Assembly: GCA_038562375.1 (NCBI GenBank)
Contig: JBCFAY010000006.1
Location: 62,001 to 126,000, forward strand
Length of the DNA: 64,000 bases
Source: JBCFAY01 sp038562375
GTDB lineage: Bacteria; Bacillota; Clostridia; Christensenellales; CAG-138
Direction of reading: 5' to 3'
The notes below the pieces were generated by a model. The model was not told the DNA's origin. It saw nothing but the letters and a program-made list of their open reading frames with translations, and did not search any database. Each line of letters begins with the position of its first letter. Within the stretch, counting starts at the first letter, position 1. Both the position numbers and the translations under genes were made by a program. This document shows positions 1 to 6,727 of the stretch, piece by piece.

Positions 1-67
1 CGGTTCCTCTGGCCGTTTCCTGACATTGAAAACAAAACATGCTCATCTTAAATTTCCTCCAAAATAT

Positions 68-232
68 TTACTCTTCTATAAGTTCAAAATCGTCTTTCCC
101 CACAAAACAGATCGGGCAAACCCAATCTTCCGGGATGTCTTCAAAGGATGTTCCGGGAACGATTCCGCTGTCCGGGTCACCTTGCTCAGGATCATAAATG
201 TAGCTACAAGGGATGCATCTGTATTTTTTCAT
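68..232 (-). CDS. rubredoxin
   Basis: A 54-residue rubredoxin, a soluble one-iron electron carrier. Both metal-binding knuckles are present: C6 and C9 in CIPCSYIYD, and C39 and C42 in WVCPICF, with the usual PGTSFEDIPEDW loop between them. The chosen ATG follows AGGAGG by 5 bases; a longer in-frame start further upstream has no ribosome site and would add about 28 unrelated residues. It lies 31 bp downstream of a small cupin gene on the same strand and probably shares its transcript. Redox partners are not identifiable; adjacent ferredoxin-type membrane proteins are candidates. Identity is secure, the physiological role is not. Confidence 0.95.
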   Translation of the reverse strand: MKKYRCIPCSYIYDPEQGDPDSGIVPGTSFEDIPEDWVCPICFVGKDDFELIEE

Positions 233-263
233 TTGTCTCCTCCTAAAATATTTGTAGCCGCCG

Positions 264-578
264 TTACTGCTTGGGTGCGGGCGCTTTGACAACAATAAGT
301 TCCAAGACTTCTTCACTTAAGTTTTTTACATTCATCTTGGTTTTGAAGGGAATCTTAAGAAGCGTACTCTTTTCATATTCATGGATTTCCTGATCGTCAA
401 GACCGATAGAAAGCTTTCCTCTTACTACCGTCATATATACGTTAGAGTTTGAGAAGTGCTCCGGCAAACCCTCATTCTTATTAAACACCATATGTAGATA
501 ATGGATGTTGTCATCATAGATCACTTTTTCAACTGCTTTATCATCTGTTACCGATAATTTAAAAATTTGTTCAACCAT
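264..578 (-). CDS. small single-domain cupin-like protein
   Basis: A 104-residue protein with the look of a single cupin barrel: alternating short beta strands and the segment VVRGKLSIGL typical of cupin strand pairs. The first motif (EGLPEHFSNSN) keeps only one His, so metal binding is uncertain. The start ATG follows a GGGGAGA ribosome site. It is followed by the rubredoxin gene. Base composition is AT-rich like the rest of the first 3.4 kb. The function is unknown; sensing or binding a small ligand is the generic role of such proteins. Confidence 0.65.
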   Translation of the reverse strand: MVEQIFKLSVTDDKAVEKVIYDDNIHYLHMVFNKNEGLPEHFSNSNVYMTVVRGKLSIGLDDQEIHEYEKSTLLKIPFKTKMNVKNLSEEVLELIVVKAPAPKQ

Positions 579-720
579 TTTTCTCTCCCCTTTTATTAAA
601 AAAATACAGTATAGTTCGGTATTATATTATCATGTTTTCTGTATCCGTTGTTAGCTTTCTGAGCATTGCTATTAAAAATAGTATCAAATCATTAACGTCA
701 ACATGTAAGAATGATTAAAT

Positions 721-752
721 CCCCCAATCCCCAAGCATTTAGAGACGGGGGG
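721..752 (-). terminator. possible weak intrinsic terminator after the NapH-like gene
   Basis: C5 and G6 blocks about 20 bp apart can pair, and on the minus strand the stem is followed by an AT-rich stretch. It sits 24 bp beyond the stop of the 4Fe-4S membrane protein. The stem is short and has an alternative pairing, so this is tentative. Confidence 0.3.
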
Positions 753-775
753 TATTATCACATCATATTGGGTTG

Positions 776-1459
776 CTATAATTCTATTGTCGGTGGTTCT
801 CCGGGTACATCCTTAATTGATTTCGGCACATTAATCTTTCTCCCGTATGTTATTGCCGATTTTGGACAGACAGCCGCGCAATCAGTACATTGGAGACATA
901 GCCTCCGGTCTATCACTGCTTTTTTGTCTTCTTTCTGAACAGCAATAGATTCGGATGGGCAGGTCTTCTCGCACAGCCTGCAGCCGATACAGGATTCTTT
1001 GTCTACCTTTTTTGTGAGTAGGGCAAACCTACCGAAGGTTCTTTGCAATGCGCCAAACGGGCAAACCAAGTTATGGAATACTTCCGGCTTATATCTTAGC
1101 GTCACAAGCACAGAGATAACCAGCCATATGGGCAGTATCGGCAGATTGATGTGCAGAAGCTTTTGGGATAAAAGCATAGCTGCTGCACTGACAAGAAGGA
1201 ATGCCCACGCAAACACTCCGTTTTTTAGCCACTTTGGTTTATTATTAGTTTGAAGCTTTAGTTTTTTTGAGAGCCATTCAGCAGGGATCATCAGCGTATG
1301 CATCGGGCAGACATATCCGCAATACACCCTGCCGAAGAATAATGCCGCTATCAGGCTCACCGCAAACAGCGCAAGCCACAGCAACATATTACCTGTGACG
1401 ATAAGAAATATAAACAACCCCAAAAACAGTACCCTTATGATCGCAACATTCCATTTCAT
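776..1459 (-). CDS. NapH/MauN-like membrane 4Fe-4S ferredoxin protein
   Basis: A 227-residue membrane iron-sulphur protein. The N-terminal half carries about four hydrophobic segments, with a cytoplasmic-side YCGYVCPMHTL motif as in NapH-type quinol-oxidising or electron-relay proteins. The C-terminal third holds two 4Fe-4S motifs, CIGCRLCEKTCP and CLQCTDCAAVCP. Its start overlaps the stop of the upstream permease-ferredoxin gene by 4 bp (ATGA), so the three genes from 2678 to 776 form one translationally coupled unit. It probably passes electrons to or from its permease partners or the nearby rubredoxin; the substrate is not known. Confidence 0.8.
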   Translation of the reverse strand: MKWNVAIIRVLFLGLFIFLIVTGNMLLWLALFAVSLIAALFFGRVYCGYVCPMHTLMIPAEWLSKKLKLQTNNKPKWLKNGVFAWAFLLVSAAAMLLSQKLLHINLPILPIWLVISVLVTLRYKPEVFHNLVCPFGALQRTFGRFALLTKKVDKESCIGCRLCEKTCPSESIAVQKEDKKAVIDRRLCLQCTDCAAVCPKSAITYGRKINVPKSIKDVPGEPPTIEL

Positions 1460-2199
1460 GATATTTCCCCCTTCATTGCTTTTTCAAAAATAATGGCTTT
1501 GGTTGGACACTTTTGTGCCGATTCCATCACAGCCTTGACTGCTTCTTTATTGTCCGGTGATGCCTTAACACAGGCCTTGTTGTTTTTCATTTCATAGTAT
1601 TCTGGCAGTATTTCAGCGCATAAGCCACAGCCTACGCAGTATTCTTCCTTTACACTAAAGACATCCGTTTGTTTGTTTAACTCAATACCCGGCATATCTT
1701 TCTTTTTCACAAAAATTGCTGTTAAATACGCCATCACAAATATACAAACAACTGTGAGTATCCACCGTACAACCATGAAATCCACGCCAAGGAACTTAGC
1801 TTCGTTGGCCAACATAGGTACTTTTATCACCGCCCACGAACTTAAGATAATAACAATGTTTCTTACACTTGCGCCTTTTGAAAGCAGCGATTTGCTGATC
1901 GGAAAAGCGGCATAAATAGGGCCAGCAGAAATGCTTCCTAGGAGCAACGAAAGCAGATTACCTTTAAAACCTGATTTTTCTCCAAAGCCCCGCATAATCA
2001 GCTCTTTTGGTACCCATGCTTCAATCACCACAGTGAGAAGGAATATAACAGGAAGTACCTGTAGCATTTCAACGAGATAGTAGACACTGTTTCCAACCGA
2101 TTTCATGGCAGTTTGAGGAGCCGCAATAAAAATAATTCCATATGCCAGTGCTACAAGTACAAGCAGCTTGTTTTTCTTTAATATATTTAATGCTTTCAT
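1456..2199 (-). CDS. permease half (UPF0718/ArsP-like) fused to a C-terminal ferredoxin domain
   Basis: A 247-residue protein. Residues 1 to about 170 are four or five membrane segments with the permease signature GSISAGPIYAAFPISKSLL, characteristic of one half of the YraQ/ArsP (UPF0718) family. Residues from about 185 hold a ferredoxin-like segment with CVGCGLC and a later QKCPTKA, enough Cys for one cluster. Normal family members are a single chain of about 300 or more residues with two such halves; here the other half is the separate gene just upstream, overlapping by 4 bp. The fused ferredoxin implies redox-linked transport. The exported or imported species cannot be read from sequence. 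Confidence 0.75.
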   Translation of the reverse strand: MKALNILKKNKLLVLVALAYGIIFIAAPQTAMKSVGNSVYYLVEMLQVLPVIFLLTVVIEAWVPKELIMRGFGEKSGFKGNLLSLLLGSISAGPIYAAFPISKSLLSKGASVRNIVIILSSWAVIKVPMLANEAKFLGVDFMVVRWILTVVCIFVMAYLTAIFVKKKDMPGIELNKQTDVFSVKEEYCVGCGLCAEILPEYYEMKNNKACVKASPDNKEAVKAVMESAQKCPTKAIIFEKAMKGEIS

Positions 2200-2678
2200 A
2201 AGATTACCCCCATTACCAGAGCGATCACAACCGCAAAGCCAAAACTCAAGATGTTTCTGGTTAGTGAAAATTTAGTACCGAACTCTTTTTTTTCAAGCGG
2301 AAATGTGACAACCCCCACCATAGTCAATGTGGTGAGAAACGCAACTGCGGGTATTATACTGGCACCCGCATCGACCAAAGACCCTACCAGCGGAAAGGCT
2401 ACAAACGCTGGAATTAACGTGATACTACCTACTAATGCCCCCACGATCGTGGATAAAAAGGTGTTTGCTGAGCCCAGCGCGGACTTTATGGTTTCCGGCG
2501 GTATCAGAGTAAGCAATAGTCCAATCAAAAATATGATGGCGATGATTTCTCCCAGCATGTTACCCATCATGCTCTTAGACTTTTTCATTGCCGCAAAGGT
2601 TTTCTTCTTGTTTTTTATGATTGAAACCACGGTTAAACCAACCGCAATGATTAGAAATATAAGCGTAAAAATGTCCAC
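2196..2678 (-). CDS. permease half (UPF0718/ArsP-like)
   Basis: A 160-residue membrane protein with about five hydrophobic segments. The motif GSITLIPAFVAFPLVGSLV mirrors the GSISAGPIYAAFPIS motif of the next gene and marks it as the partner half of an ArsP/YraQ-like permease. It is the first gene of the minus-strand operon, and its start is preceded by GGAGG. The intergenic region to the divergent Crp/Fnr gene carries a 14-bp palindrome that overlaps a plausible -35 (TTGGTA) for this operon, so control by the neighbouring regulator is likely. Metal, metalloid or sulphur-compound export are possible roles; none is proven. Confidence 0.75.
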   Translation of the reverse strand: MDIFTLIFLIIAVGLTVVSIIKNKKKTFAAMKKSKSMMGNMLGEIIAIIFLIGLLLTLIPPETIKSALGSANTFLSTIVGALVGSITLIPAFVAFPLVGSLVDAGASIIPAVAFLTTLTMVGVVTFPLEKKEFGTKFSLTRNILSFGFAVVIALVMGVIL

Positions 2679-2695
2679 AGAATTCCTCCCAATAC

Positions 2696-2725
2696 TTGAT
2701 AATATCTATACTATAAGACTATAAT
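2696..2725 (+). promoter_or_regulatory. promoter of the Crp/Fnr-family gene
   Basis: TTGATA (2696-2701), an 18-bp spacer and a perfect TATAAT (2720-2725). Transcription would begin at about 2732, just upstream of the palindrome at 2738-2751. Confidence 0.7.
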
Positions 2726-2737
2726 GAAAAAAATGGC

Positions 2738-2751
2738 GTTACCAAGGTAAC
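2738..2751. promoter_or_regulatory. palindromic operator between permease operon and Crp/Fnr gene
   Basis: GTTACCAAGGTAAC is a 14-bp inverted repeat (arms GTTACC/GGTAAC). It lies just after the start point of the rightward promoter and overlaps a possible -35 of the leftward promoter (TTGGTA, 16 bp before TATAGT). This placement fits autorepression and control of the permease operon by the adjacent Crp/Fnr protein. The pairing of regulator and site is inferred. Confidence 0.55.
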
Positions 2752-2772
2752 ACACAAGGGAGAAATTTTAGC

Positions 2773-3426
2773 TTGAATCATAATTTTAAACTTTTACAGG
2801 ACGCGACTTTGCTTAAAGGGTTGCAACTTGAAGACATACAAGCCTATGTAAACGAAGGTAGGTTCCGGTTCGTTTCATATAAGAAAAACACTGTTATTCA
2901 TTTTGAGGGAGAGCCATGCACCAGTCTGGAAATAATACTTTCCGGCAAGGTGGCAGTTGAGCGTATTGACCAGTCTGGCGGTCTGCTAACTATAGCTGAG
3001 TTTTACAGTGATGATATTTTGGGAGGCAATTTATTGTTTTCCAGAAATCCATGCTATCCAATGACCATTACAACGCAACAGCCCTCTATAATTGTTGAGA
3101 TCAAAAAAGATCTGCTGTTTGAAATATTCTGCACTAATCCGTTTTTTTTACGAACGTATTTGGAATATATATCAGACCATGCCTTTATTTTGGGCGATAA
3201 AATTAAGCATTATGTCAATAAGACGATACGGGAGAGTCTGATCAGTTTTCTCAAGTATGAAAGCAAAAAGCAAAATTCGAGCCAAATCCAGCTAAATATG
3301 ACCAAGAAGGTATTAGCGGAAAAGATTGGAGTGCAGCGAACATCTCTTTCAAGAGAGCTGGCTAAAATGAAAAATGATGGACTCATTTTATTTGACCCCA
3401 ATTCGATAACTATTCTCAAATTATAA
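2773..3426 (+). CDS. Crp/Fnr-family transcriptional regulator
   Basis: A 217-residue regulator. Residues of about 20-130 form a cyclic-nucleotide-binding-type beta barrel (FEGEPCTSLEIILSGKVAV). A dimerisation helix follows, then a winged helix-turn-helix at about 165-215 with recognition helix QRTSLSRELAKMKNDGLI. There is no N-terminal Fnr Cys cluster, so oxygen sensing through a 4Fe-4S centre is unlikely. The start is TTG with a GGGAG ribosome site 10 bases upstream. It is divergent from the permease-ferredoxin operon and very likely regulates it. The gene is AT-rich compared with the genome to the right. Confidence 0.85.
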   Translation: MNHNFKLLQDATLLKGLQLEDIQAYVNEGRFRFVSYKKNTVIHFEGEPCTSLEIILSGKVAVERIDQSGGLLTIAEFYSDDILGGNLLFSRNPCYPMTITTQQPSIIVEIKKDLLFEIFCTNPFFLRTYLEYISDHAFILGDKIKHYVNKTIRESLISFLKYESKKQNSSQIQLNMTKKVLAEKIGVQRTSLSRELAKMKNDGLILFDPNSITILKL

Positions 3427-3440
3427 TCAATTATAATCAA
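3421..3440. repeat. tandem 10-bp direct repeat
   Basis: TTATAATCAA occurs twice back to back. The first copy contains the last codons and stop of the Crp/Fnr gene; the second contains the stop codon of the recombinase remnant on the other strand. It may be a scar at the junction between the island genes and the debris. Confidence 0.6.
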
Positions 3441-3577
3441 TCGCCCGCCTTTAGATTAATTACTTGCCCAACCTTCTCAATATAATTGATGCACTGCCAT
3501 ACGACCTTCTTTGACGGAGATTTCATATTCCAATGCCGCCGCTTATAAGTCGTGCCGCAAACCCCGCAGATTTCACA
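3437..3577 (-). pseudogene. remnant of a serine site-specific recombinase (zinc beta-ribbon region)
   Basis: The minus-strand frame encodes a segment with ICGVCGTTYKRRHWN and SKKVVWQC. This is the pattern of the recombinase zinc beta-ribbon domain of large serine recombinases (CGxCGxxYxRRxW then K-VWxC). No catalytic resolvase domain is found on either side, and the frame ends shortly after the ribbon, so this is a truncated fragment. It sits at the boundary between AT-rich genes and the G+C-rich chromosome, which fits an old integrase of a mobile element. Family assignment rests on these motifs only. Confidence 0.55.
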
Positions 3578-3676
3578 CTCTGCACACGGAACAAACGGAA
3601 AAAGCCAAGGGTGTTCACCCGACAAACGGGAACAAGGCGACCGGGTGCATTTTGTATCAAACTCGTGTCCTTTGCC

Positions 3677-3703
3677 AAAAGCCCCCGAATTCGGGGGCTT
3701 TTT
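3677..3703. terminator. bidirectional intrinsic terminator
   Basis: The stem GCCCCCGA/TCGGGGGC is flanked by AAAA on the left and TTTTT on the right, so it would work on either strand. It would end rightward transcription from the Crp/Fnr gene. Confidence 0.7.
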
Positions 3704-3878
3704 CATGCCCTCGACCTCCAGCCGCTTCAATATCCAATCACCTAAAACCACGGTTGCTAAGGCATTTGCTAAGGTAGCTCCATATCACACCAGGTTTCAT
3801 CTGTGTATGAACAATCGAAAAGTAGCAAATATAGCCATATAGCGGGCGGTGTCAAACAAATCGGGGCGGGGATCCAAC

Positions 3879-4047
3879 ATGAATGCATTTTGGACAAACA
3901 GCGTTTGGTATCTGATTCTAGCGGTTCTCTCGGCCACATTACTTTTATGTTATATACAAGTCGCGCAACCGTAAACGTGATATAGGATTCTTTATGATGC
4001 ACAAGCTTATTCAACCAAAATCCAAAGAAAACCTGCATTCCCCCTGA
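3879..4047 (+). pseudogene. frameshifted small membrane protein remnant
   Basis: From ATG 3879 (preceded by GGGGCGGGG) 31 codons encode MNAFWTNSVWYLILAVLSAT and the rest of one hydrophobic helix, then a stop at 3974. If one base is skipped near 3956 the next frame continues with KSRNRKRDIGFFMMHK and ends at 4047, giving a plausible protein of about 55 residues: a membrane helix followed by a basic tail. Either a single-base indel inactivated it or the short frame is real. The family is not recognised. Confidence 0.35.
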
Positions 4048-4071
4048 AAGGCCTTTTTATATTCCGCCCTA

Positions 4072-4371
4072 TTACCCAAGGCCATAAAATTTCAATATTA
4101 TTACCCAGAATTCGCTTAGAACAAACTGAACTGCACATTCCCCATGTCTTCGCGCGCCTGCAAACCTGGCAGCTTGCCTTTCAGTATGATATGGAGCCCA
4201 TGCCCACTCTGCAAACGCTCCGTGCAGCTTTGCATTGTTCCAGAGCGGCATCTTTCTGTCAATTTCGGCAAAAAAAGCGTTAATTTCGCCATCCGTACTC
4301 CACGGTCCCCTTTGTCTGCTAAGATGATCATGGAGGAATATACATGCATTACCGGCCGAATAGGAAACGAT
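4072..4371 (-). pseudogene. open remnant of an unidentified gene
   Basis: A minus-strand frame of about 99 codons runs without stops from 4371 to a TAA at 4072. It has protein-like composition (for example WSTDGEINAFFAEIDRKMPL and HGAFAEWAWAPYHTER) but no usable start codon or ribosome site. It is probably the truncated 3' part of a gene. I do not recognise the family. Confidence 0.3.
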
Positions 4372-4519
4372 TTATCGGCAGTCTTTGACGAAGACCCCGC
4401 AAAAGACCGACGGCACGACGGTGAAAGCCCGGCATCCGGCAGCCCTCGTAAGGCAGCGGAAGAAACTGCGATGACGGAATCCGCCCTGAACCCGATGTAA
4501 CACGAAGGAGAAAAAGCGT

Positions 4520-6274
4520 ATGAAAAACAACCGACTGCGCAAAACCCTTGCCCTGGCGCTGTGCGCGGCGCTTCTTTTGACGCTGCTGCCCGCCACGGCG
4601 CTGGCGGCGGCCGCTCCCGGCGGCACCTTGAACAGCCTGGACGAAGCCGCCGTCAACGCCGTTTTGGGGGCCGGAAACTGGGCCGCCGCGACGACGGCGA
4701 CGGCGAACGACACGGTAAAGCTTACGGCGGACATCACGCTGACAAATACGCTGACCGTGAATACGGATATGATCCTCGACCTGAACGGCCGCACCCTCTC
4801 CGGCGCCGCGGGCGCGCTCGGCAACATGGGCATAACCGCCCTTTCCGTTTCCGCCGGGCGCGTGCTGACGCTGCTGGACAGCCACGGCGGCGGCAGCGTT
4901 ACCGGCGGCGTCGGCGGCGGCGGCAGCGGCGGCAGCGGCGTTACGGTTTCGGGAACGCTGAACCTGCTGGGCGGCAGCGTTACCGGCGGCGGCGGCGTCG
5001 GCGGCAGCCTCGGCGGCAGCGGCGTTACGGTTTCCGGAACGCTGAACATGCTGGGCGGCAGCGTTACCGGCGGCGGCGGCGGCAGCGGCGGCGGCAGCGG
5101 CGTTATGGTTACCGGAACGCTGAACGCGCTTGGCGGCAGTATCACCGGCGGCAGCAGCGCCAGCGGCCACGGCATTGTATTGAATTCATCAAATGCCGCC
5201 AACATCGGCCCGAACGCCGTTGTTGCCGGCAGCTTGGGCGGACACGGCGTTTTGGTTCTAAACGGGAACGTCCATAACAGCGGAATCATCTCAGGCAGCG
5301 GCAGCGCTCAAGGCGTGCTTTTAAATTCTCCGGCATTTTCACTCTACAACGACGGCACGATCAACGGCGGCATCTCCGGCGGAACCGTCTACGGCTACAC
5401 GGCAAGGCCGTCGCTTACGGCGACAACGCCCGTCGTTTTCGGCAGCGCGGATTATGGGTACGCGGCCGTCGCGGCGCAGAGCGTCTCCGTCGGGTATGAC
5501 GGCGACCTCATCGCGCCCGTACAGATCACCCCGCCCGCAAGCGCTTCCTTCTCGCTCAGCGCCGGCGCCGCGGATATCATCGGGCGGTACGGATACATCC
5601 TGCCGGGAAGCAGAGCGCTTTCCTATTCCGTGGCCCCCAATACCGGCCTCGCCGTCGGAAACTACAACGAATCCCTCTGCTTCATGGGCCGCATGAATAC
5701 GGCGACCTCCTCAACGGCTTCCTCGGCGGTCTCCTTTACGGTTCTGGAAACCACTTCAACCCCCCCGGACAACGGCGATTCTATTTCCCGCACACTGACG
5801 GACAGCGCCACGGGCGTCACGGTATCGGGAATCATCCAGAGAAGCGCCTCTCTGACGGTGAAGGACGTTTCCCTGCACGCGGCGGGCACCTGCGCCGCCT
5901 GCGACAAAATCCGCGCACGCATGGCGGACGACTCCTACGCGCTCCTGCTGGGCAGGGATATTTCCCTTTCCGGCGGCTTTACCGGCCCGCTGACGATCAC
6001 CTTCCCCGTGGGGAGCGGCTACAACGGCGAAACGGTGACGCTCCTGCATTGCAAGGGCGGCGTGCTGGAAACCCTTACCGCTGCGGTCAGGGACGGCAAG
6101 GCGATTTTCACCGTAACCGGCCTTTCGCCCTTCGCGGTGTTCGCGGTTTCAGGCGCGTCTACCGATATCCCGCAGACCGGCGACGGCGGCGGCTTCCCGA
6201 TGTGGCTCGGCCTGTCGGCGACCGGCGCGCTGTGCGGCTGCCTGCTGTTGATCCGCAAAAAGAAAAGGGCATAG
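4520..6274 (+). CDS. sortase-anchored repeat-rich surface protein
   Basis: A 584-residue secreted wall protein. A signal peptide (KTLALALCAALLLTLLPATALA) ends near residue 31. Residues of about 120-220 hold Gly/Ser-rich tandem units of roughly 27-29 residues, each built on GGSVTGG followed by SGVTVSGTLN, resembling a short right-handed beta-helix. The C-terminus is a classic wall-sorting signal: IPQTG (550-554), a hydrophobic stretch and the basic tail RKKKRA. A GAAGGAG ribosome site precedes the ATG. No sortase gene lies in the window. The likely role is adhesion or a surface layer, inferred from architecture only. The repeat makes its length prone to slippage. Confidence 0.85.
   Translation: MKNNRLRKTLALALCAALLLTLLPATALAAAAPGGTLNSLDEAAVNAVLGAGNWAAATTATANDTVKLTADITLTNTLTVNTDMILDLNGRTLSGAAGALGNMGITALSVSAGRVLTLLDSHGGGSVTGGVGGGGSGGSGVTVSGTLNLLGGSVTGGGGVGGSLGGSGVTVSGTLNMLGGSVTGGGGGSGGGSGVMVTGTLNALGGSITGGSSASGHGIVLNSSNAANIGPNAVVAGSLGGHGVLVLNGNVHNSGIISGSGSAQGVLLNSPAFSLYNDGTINGGISGGTVYGYTARPSLTATTPVVFGSADYGYAAVAAQSVSVGYDGDLIAPVQITPPASASFSLSAGAADIIGRYGYILPGSRALSYSVAPNTGLAVGNYNESLCFMGRMNTATSSTASSAVSFTVLETTSTPPDNGDSISRTLTDSATGVTVSGIIQRSASLTVKDVSLHAAGTCAACDKIRARMADDSYALLLGRDISLSGGFTGPLTITFPVGSGYNGETVTLLHCKGGVLETLTAAVRDGKAIFTVTGLSPFAVFAVSGASTDIPQTGDGGGFPMWLGLSATGALCGCLLLIRKKKRA
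4885..5165 (+). repeat. in-frame tandem repeats encoding GGSVTGG units
   Basis: GGCGGCAGCGTTACCGGCGG and close variants recur at about 80-90 bp intervals, separated by GGC/AGC runs and by GTTACGGTTTCNGGAACGCT. They encode the Gly/Ser-rich units of the surface protein and create long spurious open frames on the opposite strand. Confidence 0.8.
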
Positions 6275-6488
6275 CAACAGACGTACCGCAAGGGGAAGGA
6301 GCCGACGCCGCCCGTCTGCGGCAGGCCGGATATACGCGGCGCGGCCTCCCCCCTTGCCGTATGCCGCGTATGGGAATTGCCCGATCATCGGCGGCATACG
6401 GGCTGCGCGCGGCAGCGCGCGCGGCCGAACTGCGGCAGGTGCGGGAACAGGGAGCGTTGGCTTCCGTAACGTCCCTTTCTCCGTGCCG
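6275..6488. other. non-coding stretch with GC-rich inverted repeats
   Basis: Between the surface protein stop and the terminator at 6489 no gene is supported. It holds CAAGGGG/CCCCTTG and GCCGTATGCCG/CGGCATACGG inverted repeats, which may stabilise the upstream message. Confidence 0.4.
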
Positions 6489-6516
6489 AAAAAGTCCCTG
6501 GGGCAGGGACTTTTTT
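6489..6516 (+). terminator. intrinsic terminator
   Basis: AAAAAGTCCCTG, loop GGG, CAGGGACTTTTTT: an 11-12 bp stem with a T6 tail on the plus strand and an A-tract at its 5' side, so it may work both ways. It is the only strong terminator after the surface protein gene. Confidence 0.85.
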
Positions 6517-6560
6517 ATTTGGATTTTGCTCTATCAAGCGGAGCAGGCCACATGTTTGGT

Positions 6561-6574
6561 TGTACACGTGTGCA
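6561..6574. promoter_or_regulatory. upstream operator-like palindrome
   Basis: TGTACACGTGTGCA has an ACACGTGT core shared with the larger palindrome at 6681-6702. The identical 11-mer ACACGTGTGCA starts at 6564 here and at 6688 there, 124 bp apart. This fits a two-site, looping type of repressor. No candidate regulator gene is adjacent. Confidence 0.45.
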
Positions 6575-6647
6575 GGTTATGCGCCGATTCGGCGATCGCC
6601 CTCCTGTGCCGCTACCGCTCAATATATCGTATACAATTCGAATTTCA

Positions 6648-6675
6648 TTGACCTTCACAGGAAAAGTGCTATACT
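6648..6675 (+). promoter_or_regulatory. promoter of the 2-hydroxyacid dehydrogenase gene
   Basis: TTGACC (6648-6653), a 16-bp spacer and TATACT (6670-6675). The predicted start point falls inside the palindrome that follows. Confidence 0.7.
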
Positions 6676-6680
6676 TAATC

Positions 6681-6702
6681 TGTTTGAACACGTGTGCAAA
6701 CA
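6681..6702. promoter_or_regulatory. 22-bp operator palindrome at the transcription start
   Basis: Arms TGTTTG and CAAACA flank an ACACGTGT core; only one symmetric pair mismatches over 22 bp. It sits directly downstream of the -10, a classic repressor position. LacI- and GntR-type proteins bind sites of this size, but the identity of the regulator is unknown. Confidence 0.6.
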
Positions 6703-6727
6703 AATTTGGTTAAAGGGGAGTATCGTA

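Noticed and set aside
4349..5289. Ala-rich and Pro-rich minus-strand frames of over 270 codons
   Set aside because: They arise from the GGC/AGC repeats of the surface protein gene and contain only low-complexity residues.
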